In this document: piece after piece, positions 17,876-26,329 of the stretch | Layout: the number at the start of each line of letters is the position of its first letter | Numbering within the stretch: the stretch's first letter is position 1 | Assembly: GCF_000013085.1 (NCBI RefSeq) | Contig: NC_007643.1 | Location: forward strand, 1,163,001 to 1,227,000 | Direction: 5' to 3' | Source of the DNA: Rhodospirillum rubrum ATCC 11170 | GTDB taxonomy: Bacteria > Pseudomonadota > Alphaproteobacteria > Rhodospirillales > Rhodospirillaceae | Length of the DNA: 64,000 nt | Made by a program: the position numbers and the translations under genes | Notes under the pieces: generated by a model | The model's input: only the letters and a program-made list of their open reading frames with translations | Database searches by the model: none | Told to the model about the DNA's origin: nothing

Positions 17876-19678
17876 ATGCCCGATACCGCCGTCGCCGGTC
17901 CCCTGTTCCGCCTGCCTCCGTCGCCGGCCGAGGACAGCTCGCTGCCTTTGCTGACCCTGTATGAGGTCAGCAAGATCCTGGGGTCGACCCTGGATCTCGA
18001 GCATTCGCTCCACGACGTTCTCAATGTCCTCGCCTCGTATATGCAGATGCGCCGGGGGGTGGTGACGCTGAAGGACGCGCAAAGGCAGCTCGAGGTGGTG
18101 GCGGTGTCGGGGATGACGCTGCGCAACGCCGTGGAGGGCGAGGCGCGTTATCCCTTGGCCGTCGCCCAGGAGGTCGTAAGCACGGCGATGCCGATGATCG
18201 TGCCGTCGATGGCCGCCGATCCCCGCTTCGCCGCTTTCGCCGCCGAGGCCGACGGTCTGGACGACGAGGTGCAGTCGATGATCTGCGTGCCGATCAAGGG
18301 CGGGGTGAAGCCGTTTGGCAGCCTGTCGATCGAGCGCCATCGCGACCGGGGAACCCGCTTCAAATTCGAGCATGATGTGCGCTTCCTGACCATGGTCGCC
18401 ACCTTGATCGCCCAGACAGTCAGTCTGGAGCGCCGGGTGGTTGGCGATCGCGACAGGCTGATCGAGGAAAAGGCCCGGCTGGAAAAGGCCCTGCCGAAGC
18501 GCGAAAAGCCGTTGAAGGGGACGATCTTGGAAAACGTCGTCGGCCGGTCGTCGGCGATGATGAAGATTTCCGCCCAGGTTCGCCAGATCGCCCCGTCGCG
18601 GGCGACGGTTCTTTTGCGCGGGGAAAGCGGCACCGGCAAGGAACTGATCGCCCAGGCCATCCACTATCTCAGCCCGCGCTCCGACAAGCCCTTCATCAAG
18701 GTCAATTGCGCCGCCCTGCCCGAGACCTTGCTGGAATCCGAGCTGTTCGGCCACGAGAAGGGCGCCTTCACCGGGGCGACGACCGAACGCAAGGGCCGCT
18801 TCGAAATGGCCAGCGGCGGCACGCTGTTTCTTGACGAGATCGGCGAGATCACCGTCCACTTCCAGGCCAAGCTGCTGCGCGTGCTTCAGGAAGGCGAATT
18901 CGAGCGGGTTGGCGGCGGCAAGACGATCAAGGTCGACGTGCGGCTGGTGGCGGCGACCAACAAGGATCTGGAAGACGCGGTGACCCGGGGCGAATTCCGC
19001 GCCGATCTCTATTACCGCATCAATGTGGTGCCGATCTTCCTGCCGGCCCTGCGCGAGCGCCGCGAGGACGTGCCGCTGCTCGCCCAGTTCTTTCTGACCA
19101 AGTTCAACGAGGAAAACGGCCGCTCGCTGCGCTTCTCGGAAGGGGCCTTGACGGCGATGGGCGGTTGTAACTTCCCCGGCAATGTCCGCGAGCTGGAGAA
19201 TTGCGTCTGTCGCGCCGCCACCCTGGCCCAGGACGAGGTCATCCAGGAACTGGGGCTGTCGTGCCATAACGACAAATGCCTGTCGGCCAGCCTGTGGCAG
19301 CGCCGGGGAAGCGGACGGGCGATCGGCGGTCTGGCCCCGGTTACCGAGCAGAACGATCCCGATACCACCTCGGTCGCCTGGGAGGGCGATCTTCGCCCGG
19401 CCGCCCCGGCGCGCGCCGGAACGCCACCGGGGCGCGGCTATGCCGGTCCGGGGGAAAGCGCCGATAGCCCGTCTTCCCCATCGGCCCCGCCGCCCGCCGC
19501 CGCGCCGGCCGCCGAGGATGGCGAGGACGAGAGCGACGCCGGCCAGCGCGAGCGCATCGTCCACGCCATGGAAAAGGCCGGCTGGGTCCAGGCCAAGGCC
19601 GCCCGCTTGTTGGGCATGACGCCGCGACAGATCGGCTATGCCCTGAAGAAGCACGATATCCCGCTCAAGCGCATGTAG
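17876..19678 (+). CDS. nifA: NifA, sigma-54-dependent activator of nitrogen fixation genes
   Basis: The 600-residue protein has an N-terminal GAF domain (about 27-175), an AAA+ sigma-54 interaction domain with Walker A GESGTGKE (about 248) and the GAFTGA loop (about 294), and a C-terminal Fis-type HTH ([21 protein letters not shown]). Between them lie Cys431, 443, 463 and 468 in the C-X11-C-X19-C-X4-C pattern of oxygen-sensitive NifA proteins of alphaproteobacteria. It drives nifB and nifHDK from upstream TGT-N10-ACA sites. In R. rubrum NifA activity is known to need the PII protein GlnB. The ATG at 17876 has a GAAGGA ribosome-binding site; the open frame extends to 17642. Confidence 0.97.
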   Translation: MPDTAVAGPLFRLPPSPAEDSSLPLLTLYEVSKILGSTLDLEHSLHDVLNVLASYMQMRRGVVTLKDAQRQLEVVAVSGMTLRNAVEGEARYPLAVAQEVVSTAMPMIVPSMAADPRFAAFAAEADGLDDEVQSMICVPIKGGVKPFGSLSIERHRDRGTRFKFEHDVRFLTMVATLIAQTVSLERRVVGDRDRLIEEKARLEKALPKREKPLKGTILENVVGRSSAMMKISAQVRQIAPSRATVLLRGESGTGKELIAQAIHYLSPRSDKPFIKVNCAALPETLLESELFGHEKGAFTGATTERKGRFEMASGGTLFLDEIGEITVHFQAKLLRVLQEGEFERVGGGKTIKVDVRLVAATNKDLEDAVTRGEFRADLYYRINVVPIFLPALRERREDVPLLAQFFLTKFNEENGRSLRFSEGALTAMGGCNFPGNVRELENCVCRAATLAQDEVIQELGLSCHNDKCLSASLWQRRGSGRAIGGLAPVTEQNDPDTTSVAWEGDLRPAAPARAGTPPGRGYAGPGESADSPSSPSAPPPAAAPAAEDGEDESDAGQRERIVHAMEKAGWVQAKAARLLGMTPRQIGYALKKHDIPLKRM

Positions 19679-19734
19679 GGCGGAAACGACGGATCTGTCG
19701 ATATCCCGACCGCCGCCTGTTGCCATTCTTACAT

Positions 19735-19750
19735 TGTCGTAGACTCTACA
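19735..19750. promoter_or_regulatory. NifA upstream activator site of nifB
   Basis: TGT-CGTAGACTCT-ACA matches the NifA consensus TGT-N10-ACA exactly. Its centre lies about 80 bp upstream of the predicted nifB transcription start, a normal distance for NifA enhancers. Confidence 0.9.
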
Positions 19751-19778
19751 GGGGGTTTCAGAGGCGGTAGGTCTTTCA

Positions 19779-19791
19779 TATCAATGCCTTA
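19779..19791 (+). promoter_or_regulatory. IHF binding site of the nifB promoter
   Basis: TATCAATGCCTTA fits the IHF consensus WATCAA-N4-TTR at every defined base. It lies between the NifA site and the -24 element, where IHF bends DNA to bring NifA to the sigma-54 polymerase. Confidence 0.75.
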
Positions 19792-19797
19792 GAGCTT

Positions 19798-19813
19798 TGG
19801 CATCATCCTTGCT
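19798..19813 (+). promoter_or_regulatory. Sigma-54 promoter of the nifB operon
   Basis: TGGCATCATCCTTGCT matches TGGCAC-N5-TTGCW with one mismatch, with the invariant GG (19799-19800) and GC (19811-19812) separated by 10 bp. Transcription should begin near 19824. This leaves a leader of about 40 nt before the GTG of nifB and excludes the longer open frame that starts at 19814. Confidence 0.93.
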
Positions 19814-19864
19814 TTGTTTCCTGGGCAATGCCCATTCCGGGCGAACGGACCAAGGAGACGGACG

Positions 19865-21376
19865 GTGTCGGAACAGGTTATATCCCTGGACAGCATATCG
19901 CGCCTTGGCGTTCTATCGGCCGCCTCCCGCGACCAAGTGCCGCCCCCGGCCGCCGCCGAGGGCTGCGCTTCGCAGGGGCGCTGCGGCGCCTCGGCCGGGC
20001 CCGATGACATGCCCGCCGAAGTCTGGGAAAAGGTGAAGAACCATCCCTGCTATTCGGAAGAGGCCCACCATTTCTTCGCCCGCATGCATGTGGCGGTGGC
20101 GCCGGCCTGTAACATCCAGTGCAATTATTGCAACCGCAAGTACGATTGCGCCAATGAAAGCCGCCCCGGAGTCGTCTCCGAACGGCTGACGCCCGAGCAG
20201 GCGGCGCGCAAGGTGGCCGCCGTCGCCAACGAACTGCCCCAGCTTTCGGTGCTTGGCGTCGCCGGTCCGGGCGACAGCCTGTTTGACGCCCGCAAGACCT
20301 TCGAGACCTTCGCCCGGGTCGGCGCGATGCTGCCCGATCTGAAGTTCTGCATTTCGACCAATGGCTTGGCCCTTCCCGATCATCTTGACGAACTGACCCG
20401 CCACGCCATTGATCACGTCACCATCACCCTGAACTGCGTCGATCCCGAAATCGGCGCGCGGATCTATCCCTGGATCTATTTCAAGGGCCGGCGCTGGACC
20501 GGCGTCGATGGCGCGAAGATCCTGCTCGAGCGCCAGATGGAAGGGCTTGAAGGGCTGATCGCCCGCAAGATCCTGGTCAAGATCAACTCGGTGATGATCC
20601 CGGGCATCAACGACCACCATCTGCCCGAGGTCAACCGGGTGATCCGCGAGAAGGGGGCGTTCTTGCACAACGTCATGCCGCTGATCTCGGCGCCCGAGCA
20701 CGGCACCCACTTCGGGCTGACCGGCCAGCGCGGGCCGACGCCAGCGGAACTCAAGGACCTGCAGGATCGGCTTGGCGGCGGCGCCAATCTGATGAAGCAT
20801 TGTCGCCAGTGCCGGGCCGATGCCATCGGCCTGCTGGGCGAGGATCGCGGGCAGGAGTTCACCATGGACAAAATTCCCGAAACGGTCGTAGTCGACCCCT
20901 CGCGGCGCGAGGCTTACCGGGCTTTCGTTGAAGAGGAGCGCGCCGATCGTCGGGCCGCCGCCGTCCAGACCGAATCGGCTCTGGCGCGTGACGCCGCCGT
21001 GGGCACGCCCGCCCGACTGGTGGCGATCACCACCAAGGGTGGCGGGCGGATCAACGCCCATTTCGGTAAGGTCACCGAGTTCCAGATCTACGAGGTGGAT
21101 GGGGCCGGGGTGCGCTTCGTCGGCGCCCGGCGTTTGCCCGATAAATACTGCCTGGGCGGCTTCGATAATGCCCCGGTGATGCCGGCGATCCTTGACGCCC
21201 TGGAGGGGGTCGACGCGGTGTTGACGGCCAAGATCGGTCCGGGACCGCGCGGGCGCCTGGAAGCGGCCGGCATCGAGGTGTACGAGGACCGCACGCTGGA
21301 GTATATCGAGCCCGCCATCGGAAGTTGGTACGCGGGCCGGATGGGAGCGGCGCTCTCTGAACGGTCTTCGGCCTGA
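19865..21376 (+). CDS. nifB: NifB, radical SAM synthase of the FeMo-cofactor precursor NifB-co
   Basis: The 503-residue protein carries the radical SAM motif CNIQCNYC (Cys82, 86, 89) followed by NRKYDC. The C-terminal part from about residue 375 (ARLVAITTKGGGRINAHFGKVTEFQIYEV) is the NifX/NafY-like domain fused in many NifB proteins. NifB builds the 8Fe-9S-C core of the cofactor. A GTG at 19865 preceded by AGGAGA is taken as the start because the sigma-54 promoter would place transcription only near 19824. It is the first gene of an operon reaching at least to nifT and probably to the DUF2442 gene. Confidence 0.97.
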   Translation: MSEQVISLDSISRLGVLSAASRDQVPPPAAAEGCASQGRCGASAGPDDMPAEVWEKVKNHPCYSEEAHHFFARMHVAVAPACNIQCNYCNRKYDCANESRPGVVSERLTPEQAARKVAAVANELPQLSVLGVAGPGDSLFDARKTFETFARVGAMLPDLKFCISTNGLALPDHLDELTRHAIDHVTITLNCVDPEIGARIYPWIYFKGRRWTGVDGAKILLERQMEGLEGLIARKILVKINSVMIPGINDHHLPEVNRVIREKGAFLHNVMPLISAPEHGTHFGLTGQRGPTPAELKDLQDRLGGGANLMKHCRQCRADAIGLLGEDRGQEFTMDKIPETVVVDPSRREAYRAFVEEERADRRAAAVQTESALARDAAVGTPARLVAITTKGGGRINAHFGKVTEFQIYEVDGAGVRFVGARRLPDKYCLGGFDNAPVMPAILDALEGVDAVLTAKIGPGPRGRLEAAGIEVYEDRTLEYIEPAIGSWYAGRMGAALSERSSA

Positions 21377-21451
21377 CCGAAGGCGAAGAGACCCGGGTTG
21401 CCCCTAAGCGGGCTCCGGGGGGACAAAGACACGGCTTAAGGAGTGACTATC

Positions 21452-21637
21452 ATGGCCCTGAAGATCGATACCAATTCCTGCACCAGTTGCGGCGCCTGCG
21501 AATTCGAATGCCCGAACGCCGCGATTTCGATGAAGGGGGACGCCTATGTGATCAAGGCGGCGCAGTGCACCGAATGTGACGGCGATTCGCCGAAATGCTC
21601 GGCGGTCTGCCCCACCGACGCCTGCGTTCCGGGCTGA
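21452..21637 (+). CDS. fdxN: 2[4Fe-4S] ferredoxin of FdxN type
   Basis: The 61-residue protein has two cluster motifs, [16 protein letters not shown] and [20 protein letters not shown]. The second has the extra residues between the second and third Cys that are typical of nif-linked bacterial ferredoxins. In related diazotrophs the FdxN placed next to nifB supplies electrons for NifB or for nitrogenase. An AAGGAG ribosome-binding site precedes the ATG at 21452. It is the second gene of the nifB operon, 75 bp after nifB. Confidence 0.93.
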   Translation: MALKIDTNSCTSCGACEFECPNAAISMKGDAYVIKAAQCTECDGDSPKCSAVCPTDACVPG

Positions 21638-21733
21638 CCGGACGCGGGACCCGGGATCGGCCAGCGCTTGGGGGAGACTGGCCGGTCCCGGTGCTTTCTT
21701 GACGACGGGAGTTCCATCAAGGGGAGAGGGGCG

Positions 21734-22558
21734 ATGACGCAAGGCGGGCTGGAACCCACCGACGGTGACGCGACCCCGCGGCTCGACTGGCGCGGTCAGC
21801 CCATCGATTGCGCGGTCTGCCCCTATCGCGATCGCTTGGGCGTGGGCTGCGACGGCGAAACCGCCTGTCTGGCCGACCGCCGGCCGCGCCTGATCGAACG
21901 CTTCTGCCGCCAAAACCCCGATCTGGCCGATCAGGCCCTGGGACATCCCCATTTCGAGGTGCGGGCCCGGGCGGCCCGCTATGCCAATCTGTTTCGCCTG
22001 ACGGCGCTGATCGATGATCCCGACGCCGAGGTGCGCTCGATGATCACCCAGCGCCTGCCGCGCGGCCTTGTTCTTCGCATGCGCGACGATCCCGACCCCA
22101 AGGTGCGCCTGGGGGTGGCGATGCGCCTGGAGGATGGCGATCTGGTGCCGCTGACCACCGATCCCGATTACTTCGTTCGCGTGATGGTGGCCCGCCGGCT
22201 GGCGCCCGGGATCTTGCCCTTGATGATCCGCGATCCCGATCCCCAGGTCCGCCGCGAAGTCGCCGGCCGGGTGGGCAACGACTGGCTGCGCACGATGATC
22301 TGGGATGACGATGGCGATGTCCGCCTTGAGGTGGTCCGCCGCCTTGATCCCGAGCAGCTTTCGCCGCTGGCCCACGATCCCGATATCCGCGTGCGCTATG
22401 CGGTGGCCGAACGCATCGATGCCGCCCATCTGGCTTTGCTTGACGACGATAGCGAGGATCTGGTGCGCGAGATCGTGCGCGCCCGTCAGGCCGAGCGTCC
22501 GCCGTCCGCGCGGGCGCTGCCCTTCGCCGCGCTCGCCCCTCACGCCAAGACGGAGTGA
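21734..22558 (+). CDS. LRV repeat protein with an N-terminal [4Fe-4S] motif
   Basis: The 274-residue protein has four Cys near the N-terminus in CAVCPYRDRLGVGCDGETAC, then about eight helical repeats of roughly 24 residues around a core such as LALDPDPEVR (examples LTALIDDPDAEVRSMIT, LVLRMRDDPDPKVRLGV, LAHDPDIRVRYAV). This is the leucine-rich-repeat-variant FeS protein whose founding member comes from the Azotobacter vinelandii nif region; its role is not known to me. The ATG at 21734 has a purine-rich ribosome-binding site. Its TGA at 22556-22558 is 5 bp before nifZ. Confidence 0.88.
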   Translation: MTQGGLEPTDGDATPRLDWRGQPIDCAVCPYRDRLGVGCDGETACLADRRPRLIERFCRQNPDLADQALGHPHFEVRARAARYANLFRLTALIDDPDAEVRSMITQRLPRGLVLRMRDDPDPKVRLGVAMRLEDGDLVPLTTDPDYFVRVMVARRLAPGILPLMIRDPDPQVRREVAGRVGNDWLRTMIWDDDGDVRLEVVRRLDPEQLSPLAHDPDIRVRYAVAERIDAAHLALLDDDSEDLVREIVRARQAERPPSARALPFAALAPHAKTE

Positions 22559-22563
22559 CCCCC

Positions 22564-22857
22564 ATGCGCGATGACGCCCCGCCCTCGGCCACTTGCGACG
22601 AAGACAACGAACTAGAAGACGATCCGGTCTTTGACTACGGCACCAAGGTGCGCGCCCGCAAGCATATCAAGAATGACGGCACCTTTCCCGGCGCCGAGAT
22701 CGGCGAGGTCATCGTCCGCAAGGGCGAGGTGGGGTATGTCCATTCGATCGGAACATTCCTCCAGCGCTATTACATCTACGGCATCGATTTCATCGAGTCG
22801 GGGAAACTGGTCGGCATGCGTCTCAAGGAACTGGAACCCGTGGAGGAACAGGCATGA
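22564..22857 (+). CDS. nifZ: NifZ
   Basis: The 97-residue protein has the NifZ core: DYGTKVRARKHIKNDGTFPG, GEVIVRKGEVGYVHSIGTFLQ and YYIYGIDFIESGKLVGMRLKEL. The acidic N-terminus (DEDNELEDD) is longer than in some homologues. NifZ is known to assist maturation of the second P-cluster of the MoFe protein. The gene follows the LRV gene by 5 bp and its stop overlaps the nifT start (ATGA at 22854-22857), so the two are translationally coupled. Confidence 0.94.
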   Translation: MRDDAPPSATCDEDNELEDDPVFDYGTKVRARKHIKNDGTFPGAEIGEVIVRKGEVGYVHSIGTFLQRYYIYGIDFIESGKLVGMRLKELEPVEEQA

Positions 22858-23069
22858 AAGTCACCATCCGCAAGCGTCCCGATGGCTTCGAGGCCTATGT
22901 GGCCAAAAAGGACATGGAAGAAAAGATCGTCGCCATGGAAAAGGAAGGGCTGTGGGGGGGCTGGGTGAAGCTGGCCAACGGCTGGACCTTCGAGATGCCC
23001 GACAACGACCCCGAGACCCGCCTGCCGATCACCGTGGAGGCGCGAAAGATCTCGGGCGGTGAGGACTAG
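22854..23069 (+). CDS. nifT: NifT/FixU
   Basis: The 71-residue protein matches the small NifT/FixU family along its length: MKVTIRKRPDGFEAYVAKKDMEE, WGGWVKLANGWTFEMPD and RLPITVEARKI. The function is not established; the family is found only with nif or fix genes. It overlaps nifZ by 4 bp, and the next gene starts 3 bp after its stop, so it stands in the middle of a compact operon. Confidence 0.94.
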   Translation: MKVTIRKRPDGFEAYVAKKDMEEKIVAMEKEGLWGGWVKLANGWTFEMPDNDPETRLPITVEARKISGGED

Positions 23070-23072
23070 GCG

Positions 23073-23930
23073 GTGACGGCCTCCGCCGATCCCCGCAGCC
23101 TGCTCGCCCCCCTTGGTCAGGCGATCGCCGAAGGCCGGCTGATCCCCTTCCTCGGGCCAGACCTTCTGGAAACCGGCGAGGCCGAATGCCCGGTCCCCAC
23201 CTCGACCCGGGGGTTGGTCGAGCGGCTGACGGCGCGGGTGGGCGTGCCCGGGCGCATTCGCGGCAACCTGTGGGCCAGCGCCCAATACATCGAGACCTAC
23301 CGCCATCGCACCACCCTGGTGAAGCTGATGACGGAGATCTTCAAGCAAACGCCGCCGGTCGGCCCGCTGCAACGCTGGTTGGCCGGGCTGCCGGGGCTGC
23401 CGCTGATCGTTGACAGCTGGTATGACGCCACCCTGAGCGAGGCCTTCAAGGACCGCAACGACTGGGGGCAGGTTCAGGCCGCCAGCCGCCACGGCTTGGC
23501 CGAAGTGGTGTTCCTGCGCGCCATATCCGCCGCCGGCGTGGAGGTTCCCCTGGACGCGGCGGCGGCGTGGAAGACGCTGATCTACAAGCCGCACGGCGCA
23601 ATCTGGCCGCTAGCCGACATGCTGGTCAGCGACAGCGATTATGTCGAGGCCCTGACCGAGATCGACATCCAGACGCCGATCCCGGTGGCTGTTCAGGAGA
23701 TCCGGGCGACGCGCGGCTTCCTGTTCCTGGGCTGCCGCTTCCACGACCAGATGCTGCGCATCTATGCCCGCCAGATCCTCAAGCGCTCGGCCGGCCCCCA
23801 TTACGCCCTGCTGCCCGAGGACCTGACCCGCAACGAACTGCGCTTCCTGGACGAACTCTCGATCACCCCCCTGTTCCTCGATCTAGAAACGGCCATTCCC
23901 CTGCTGACCGGGGGGGATGGGGGCGGGTGA
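23073..23930 (+). CDS. SIR2-like domain protein in the nifB operon, apparently degenerate
   Basis: The 285-residue protein has the order of motifs of SIR2_2-type domains: RLIPFLGPDLLE at 22-33 in place of the NAD-binding GAGxS loop, LIVDSWYDATLSEAF at 111-125 where active members have a T-T/x-N-Y-D motif, KPHGAIWPLADMLVSDSDY at 172-190 with the HG intact, and GFLFLGCRFHDQMLRIY near 215. Two of the three NAD-site motifs are therefore changed, so NADase or deacetylase activity is doubtful. The GTG start at 23073 lies 3 bp after nifT, which argues for a nitrogen-fixation role. The family call is by eye. Confidence 0.65.
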   Translation: MTASADPRSLLAPLGQAIAEGRLIPFLGPDLLETGEAECPVPTSTRGLVERLTARVGVPGRIRGNLWASAQYIETYRHRTTLVKLMTEIFKQTPPVGPLQRWLAGLPGLPLIVDSWYDATLSEAFKDRNDWGQVQAASRHGLAEVVFLRAISAAGVEVPLDAAAAWKTLIYKPHGAIWPLADMLVSDSDYVEALTEIDIQTPIPVAVQEIRATRGFLFLGCRFHDQMLRIYARQILKRSAGPHYALLPEDLTRNELRFLDELSITPLFLDLETAIPLLTGGDGGG

Positions 23931-23990
23931 GCGGGGGCATTGGGCGGCAACGACGGATCGTCGCCCCCCTCATCAAGCAGGAGTCCACCC

Positions 23991-24254
23991 ATGCCCTGGC
24001 GTGTTCATAGCATTGAGGTTCTCGATGATTTCCGCTTGAGGGTGCGGTTTCTCGATGGCCTTGAGGGGATCGTCGCCCTGGGCGGGTTGGTCGGATCGCC
24101 GACGGCGGGAGTCTTTGCCGTCCTCGCCGATCCGGCGCTCTTTGCCCAGGCCTTCGTCCACTATGGCGCGGTCACTTGGCCGGGTGACCTCGATCTGGCT
24201 CCCGATGCGATGTATCGCGCCATCAAGGCATCGGGAGAATGGGCGCCGTCCTAA
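23991..24254 (+). CDS. DUF2442 family protein
   Basis: The 87-residue protein fits DUF2442: VHSIEVLDDFRLRVRFLDGLEGIVAL, a middle segment with LADPALFAQAFVHYGAVTWPGDLDLAPDAMYRAI, and a short tail. The family is small, of unknown function, and often found beside toxin-antitoxin or nif genes. An AGGAG ribosome-binding site supports the ATG at 23991. It lies 60 bp after the SIR2-like gene on the same strand and is probably the last gene of the nifB operon before the hairpin pair. Confidence 0.8.
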   Translation: MPWRVHSIEVLDDFRLRVRFLDGLEGIVALGGLVGSPTAGVFAVLADPALFAQAFVHYGAVTWPGDLDLAPDAMYRAIKASGEWAPS

Positions 24255-24334
24255 ATCGTTGGCATCAAGACCGGTTTGATAGGCGCCCGAGGCGATCGCT
24301 TTGACCATCGGCAGTCCTGCCACGACAAAAAGAA

Positions 24335-24410
24335 TCGCGCCATTATAAGCCTCATAATGGCGCGATAACCCCTTGCGCGCCATTATGGTCGCCCAAATGG
24401 CGCGCAAGGG
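24335..24410. terminator. Tandem hairpins between convergent nifB and aap operons
   Basis: Two perfect stem-loops follow one another. The first pairs 24335-24346 with 24354-24365 (12 bp, 7-nt loop). The second pairs 24370-24384 with 24396-24410 (15 bp, 11-nt loop). Both contain the motif CGCGCCATTAT in the left arm. Neither has a long T-run, so a bidirectional or factor-assisted terminator is proposed. Confidence 0.7.
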
Positions 24411-24422
24411 CGGGGCGCCCGG

Positions 24423-25226
24423 TTAATGGTGCAAGATCTGGCTGAGGAACAGCTTGGTGCGGTCGTTCTGCGGGTTGGTGAAGAACTCGGCCGGAGCGTT
24501 CTCCTCGACGATCTGGCCCTGGTCCATGAAGATCACCCGATCGGCCACGGTCTTGGCGAAGCCCATCTCGTGGGTGACGCAGATCATCGTCATCCCCTCC
24601 TCGGCCAGCGAAATCATGGTGTCGAGGACTTCCTTGATCATCTCGGGATCAAGGGCGCTGGTCGGTTCGTCAAACAGCATGATCTTGGGCTGCATGCACA
24701 GCGATCGGGCGATCGCCACCCGTTGCTGTTGACCGCCCGACAGTTGGCCCGGGTATTTCTGGGCCTGTTCGGGGATCTTGACCCGTTCAAGCAGGGCCAT
24801 CGCCCGCTGTTCGGCCAGTTTGCGCGGCTCCTTGCGCACCCAGATCGGCGCCAGCACGCAGTTTTCCAGCACCGTCAGATGGGGAAACAGGTTGAAGTGC
24901 TGGAAGACCATGCCGACCTCGCGGCGCACGGTCTCGATATGCTTGACGTCATTGGTCAGTTCGATGCCGTCAACGACGATGCGGCCGGTCTGGTGTTCCT
25001 CAAGCCGGTTGATGCAGCGGATGGTCGTCGATTTGCCCGAGCCCGAGGGGCCGCAGATGACGATGCGCTCGCCGCGCCGCACCGTCAGGTCGATATCGCG
25101 CAGCACATGGAAGTCCCCATACCACTTGTTCATCTGCTCGATGCGGATGACCACATCGTCGCCGATCTGGTGGTCCAGCCGGGGAAGAGCGGCGCGGCCG
25201 GTCTGGTCGTTGCTGAAGTCGCTCAT
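24423..25226 (-). CDS. aapP: AapP, ATPase of the general L-amino-acid ABC transporter
   Basis: The 267-residue protein is a polar-amino-acid ATPase: Walker [10 protein letters not shown], signature [15 protein letters not shown] and Walker [16 protein letters not shown], with the His-switch in CVTHEMGFA. The N-terminal [18 protein letters not shown] is typical of GlnQ/AapP. It powers import by AapQM with AapJ as receptor. It is the last gene of aapJQMP, 2 bp after aapM. The operon takes up a broad range of L-amino acids and is usually induced under nitrogen limitation. Confidence 0.93.
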   Translation of the reverse strand: MSDFSNDQTGRAALPRLDHQIGDDVVIRIEQMNKWYGDFHVLRDIDLTVRRGERIVICGPSGSGKSTTIRCINRLEEHQTGRIVVDGIELTNDVKHIETVRREVGMVFQHFNLFPHLTVLENCVLAPIWVRKEPRKLAEQRAMALLERVKIPEQAQKYPGQLSGGQQQRVAIARSLCMQPKIMLFDEPTSALDPEMIKEVLDTMISLAEEGMTMICVTHEMGFAKTVADRVIFMDQGQIVEENAPAEFFTNPQNDRTKLFLSQILHH

Positions 25227-25228
25227 GG

Positions 25229-26326
25229 TTATTTCCTGTGTCCGGTATGCAGCTTGCTTTCCAGGGCCTGACTGTAGCGCGACATGCCAAAGCAGAAGAT
25301 CCAGAAGCAGAAGCCGGCGAAGATGTAGCCTTCCACCGCGACCCGGCTCCAGGCGGGATCGACAATGGCCGATTGAACCGTTCCCAGGATATCGAGCAGA
25401 CCGATGATCAGCACCAGGGTCGTATCCTTGAACAGGGCGATGAAGGTGTTGACGACGCCGGGGATCACCAGCTTCAGGGCCTGGGGCAGGATGATCAGCC
25501 CGGTCGAGCGCCAGAAGCCCAGGCCAAGGGCGCTGGCCGCCTCGAACTGACCGCGCGGGATCGCCTGCAGCCCGCCGCGGATGACTTCGGCCATATAGGC
25601 CGACTGAAACAGCGTGATACCGATCAGGGCGCGCAGCAGCTTGTCAAAGGTAACGCCGGTGGGCAGGAACAGCGGCAGCATCACCGAGGCCATGAACAGC
25701 ACCGAAATCAGCGGCACGCCGCGCCACAGCTCGATGAAGGTGGTGCAGGAGATGCGCACCACCGGCATGCTCGACCGGCGGCCCAAGGCCAGAACCATGC
25801 CCAAGGGCAAGGCGGCGACGATGCCGACATAGGCGAGCACCAGGGTCAGCATCAACCCGCCCCACTGCGAGGTGTCGACCGGCCTTAGGCCGAAAACGCC
25901 GCCGACCAGCAGCACGCCGGTGATCACCGGCAGGGCGGTCAGGCCAAACAGGCCCAGCGCCCGGCGTCCGGAGAAGCCGGTAATGAATTGCGGCACCAGG
26001 GCGACGGCCAGCATCAGGAAGCCAAGGTTGACGCGCCAGCGCTCGGCCGCCGGATAGAAGCCGTAGGTGAAGAAATCCAGGCGATTGATGATGAAGGCCC
26101 AACAGGCGCCGCCGTTGGAACAGGCATCCTGGCCCTCGCCGATGAAGGTGGCGTCGAGGATGGCCCATGTGACGAGGGAAGATCCGCCCGACACGACGAT
26201 CCACAGCGCCAGCGCGGTCAGGGCGATGTTGAAGGGCGACGACAGCAGATTCTGGCGGATCCAGGCGATCGGACCGGTGGTCTGGACCGGCGGCGGCAGG
26301 GCCGCCTTGGGGGCGAAGACAGCCAT
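25229..26326 (-). CDS. aapM: AapM, permease of the L-amino-acid ABC transporter
   Basis: This 365-residue inner-membrane protein has the long N-terminus of AapM, with an extra membrane segment and a periplasmic Cys-containing loop ([13 protein letters not shown]), before the conserved His/Glu/Gln-type permease domain. The EAA loop is [11 protein letters not shown]-like: [23 protein letters not shown], followed by [20 protein letters not shown]. It forms the channel with AapQ. Its stop is 2 bp from aapP and its start 3 bp from the aapQ stop. Confidence 0.92.
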   Translation of the reverse strand: MAVFAPKAALPPPVQTTGPIAWIRQNLLSSPFNIALTALALWIVVSGGSSLVTWAILDATFIGEGQDACSNGGACWAFIINRLDFFTYGFYPAAERWRVNLGFLMLAVALVPQFITGFSGRRALGLFGLTALPVITGVLLVGGVFGLRPVDTSQWGGLMLTLVLAYVGIVAALPLGMVLALGRRSSMPVVRISCTTFIELWRGVPLISVLFMASVMLPLFLPTGVTFDKLLRALIGITLFQSAYMAEVIRGGLQAIPRGQFEAASALGLGFWRSTGLIILPQALKLVIPGVVNTFIALFKDTTLVLIIGLLDILGTVQSAIVDPAWSRVAVEGYIFAGFCFWIFCFGMSRYSQALESKLHTGHRK

Positions 26327-26329
26327 GGC

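Noticed and set aside
19814-19864. N-terminal extension of nifB to an ATG at 19814
   Set aside because: The sigma-54 promoter places transcription near 19824, so this ATG would not be in the mRNA; the GTG at 19865 has a proper ribosome-binding site.
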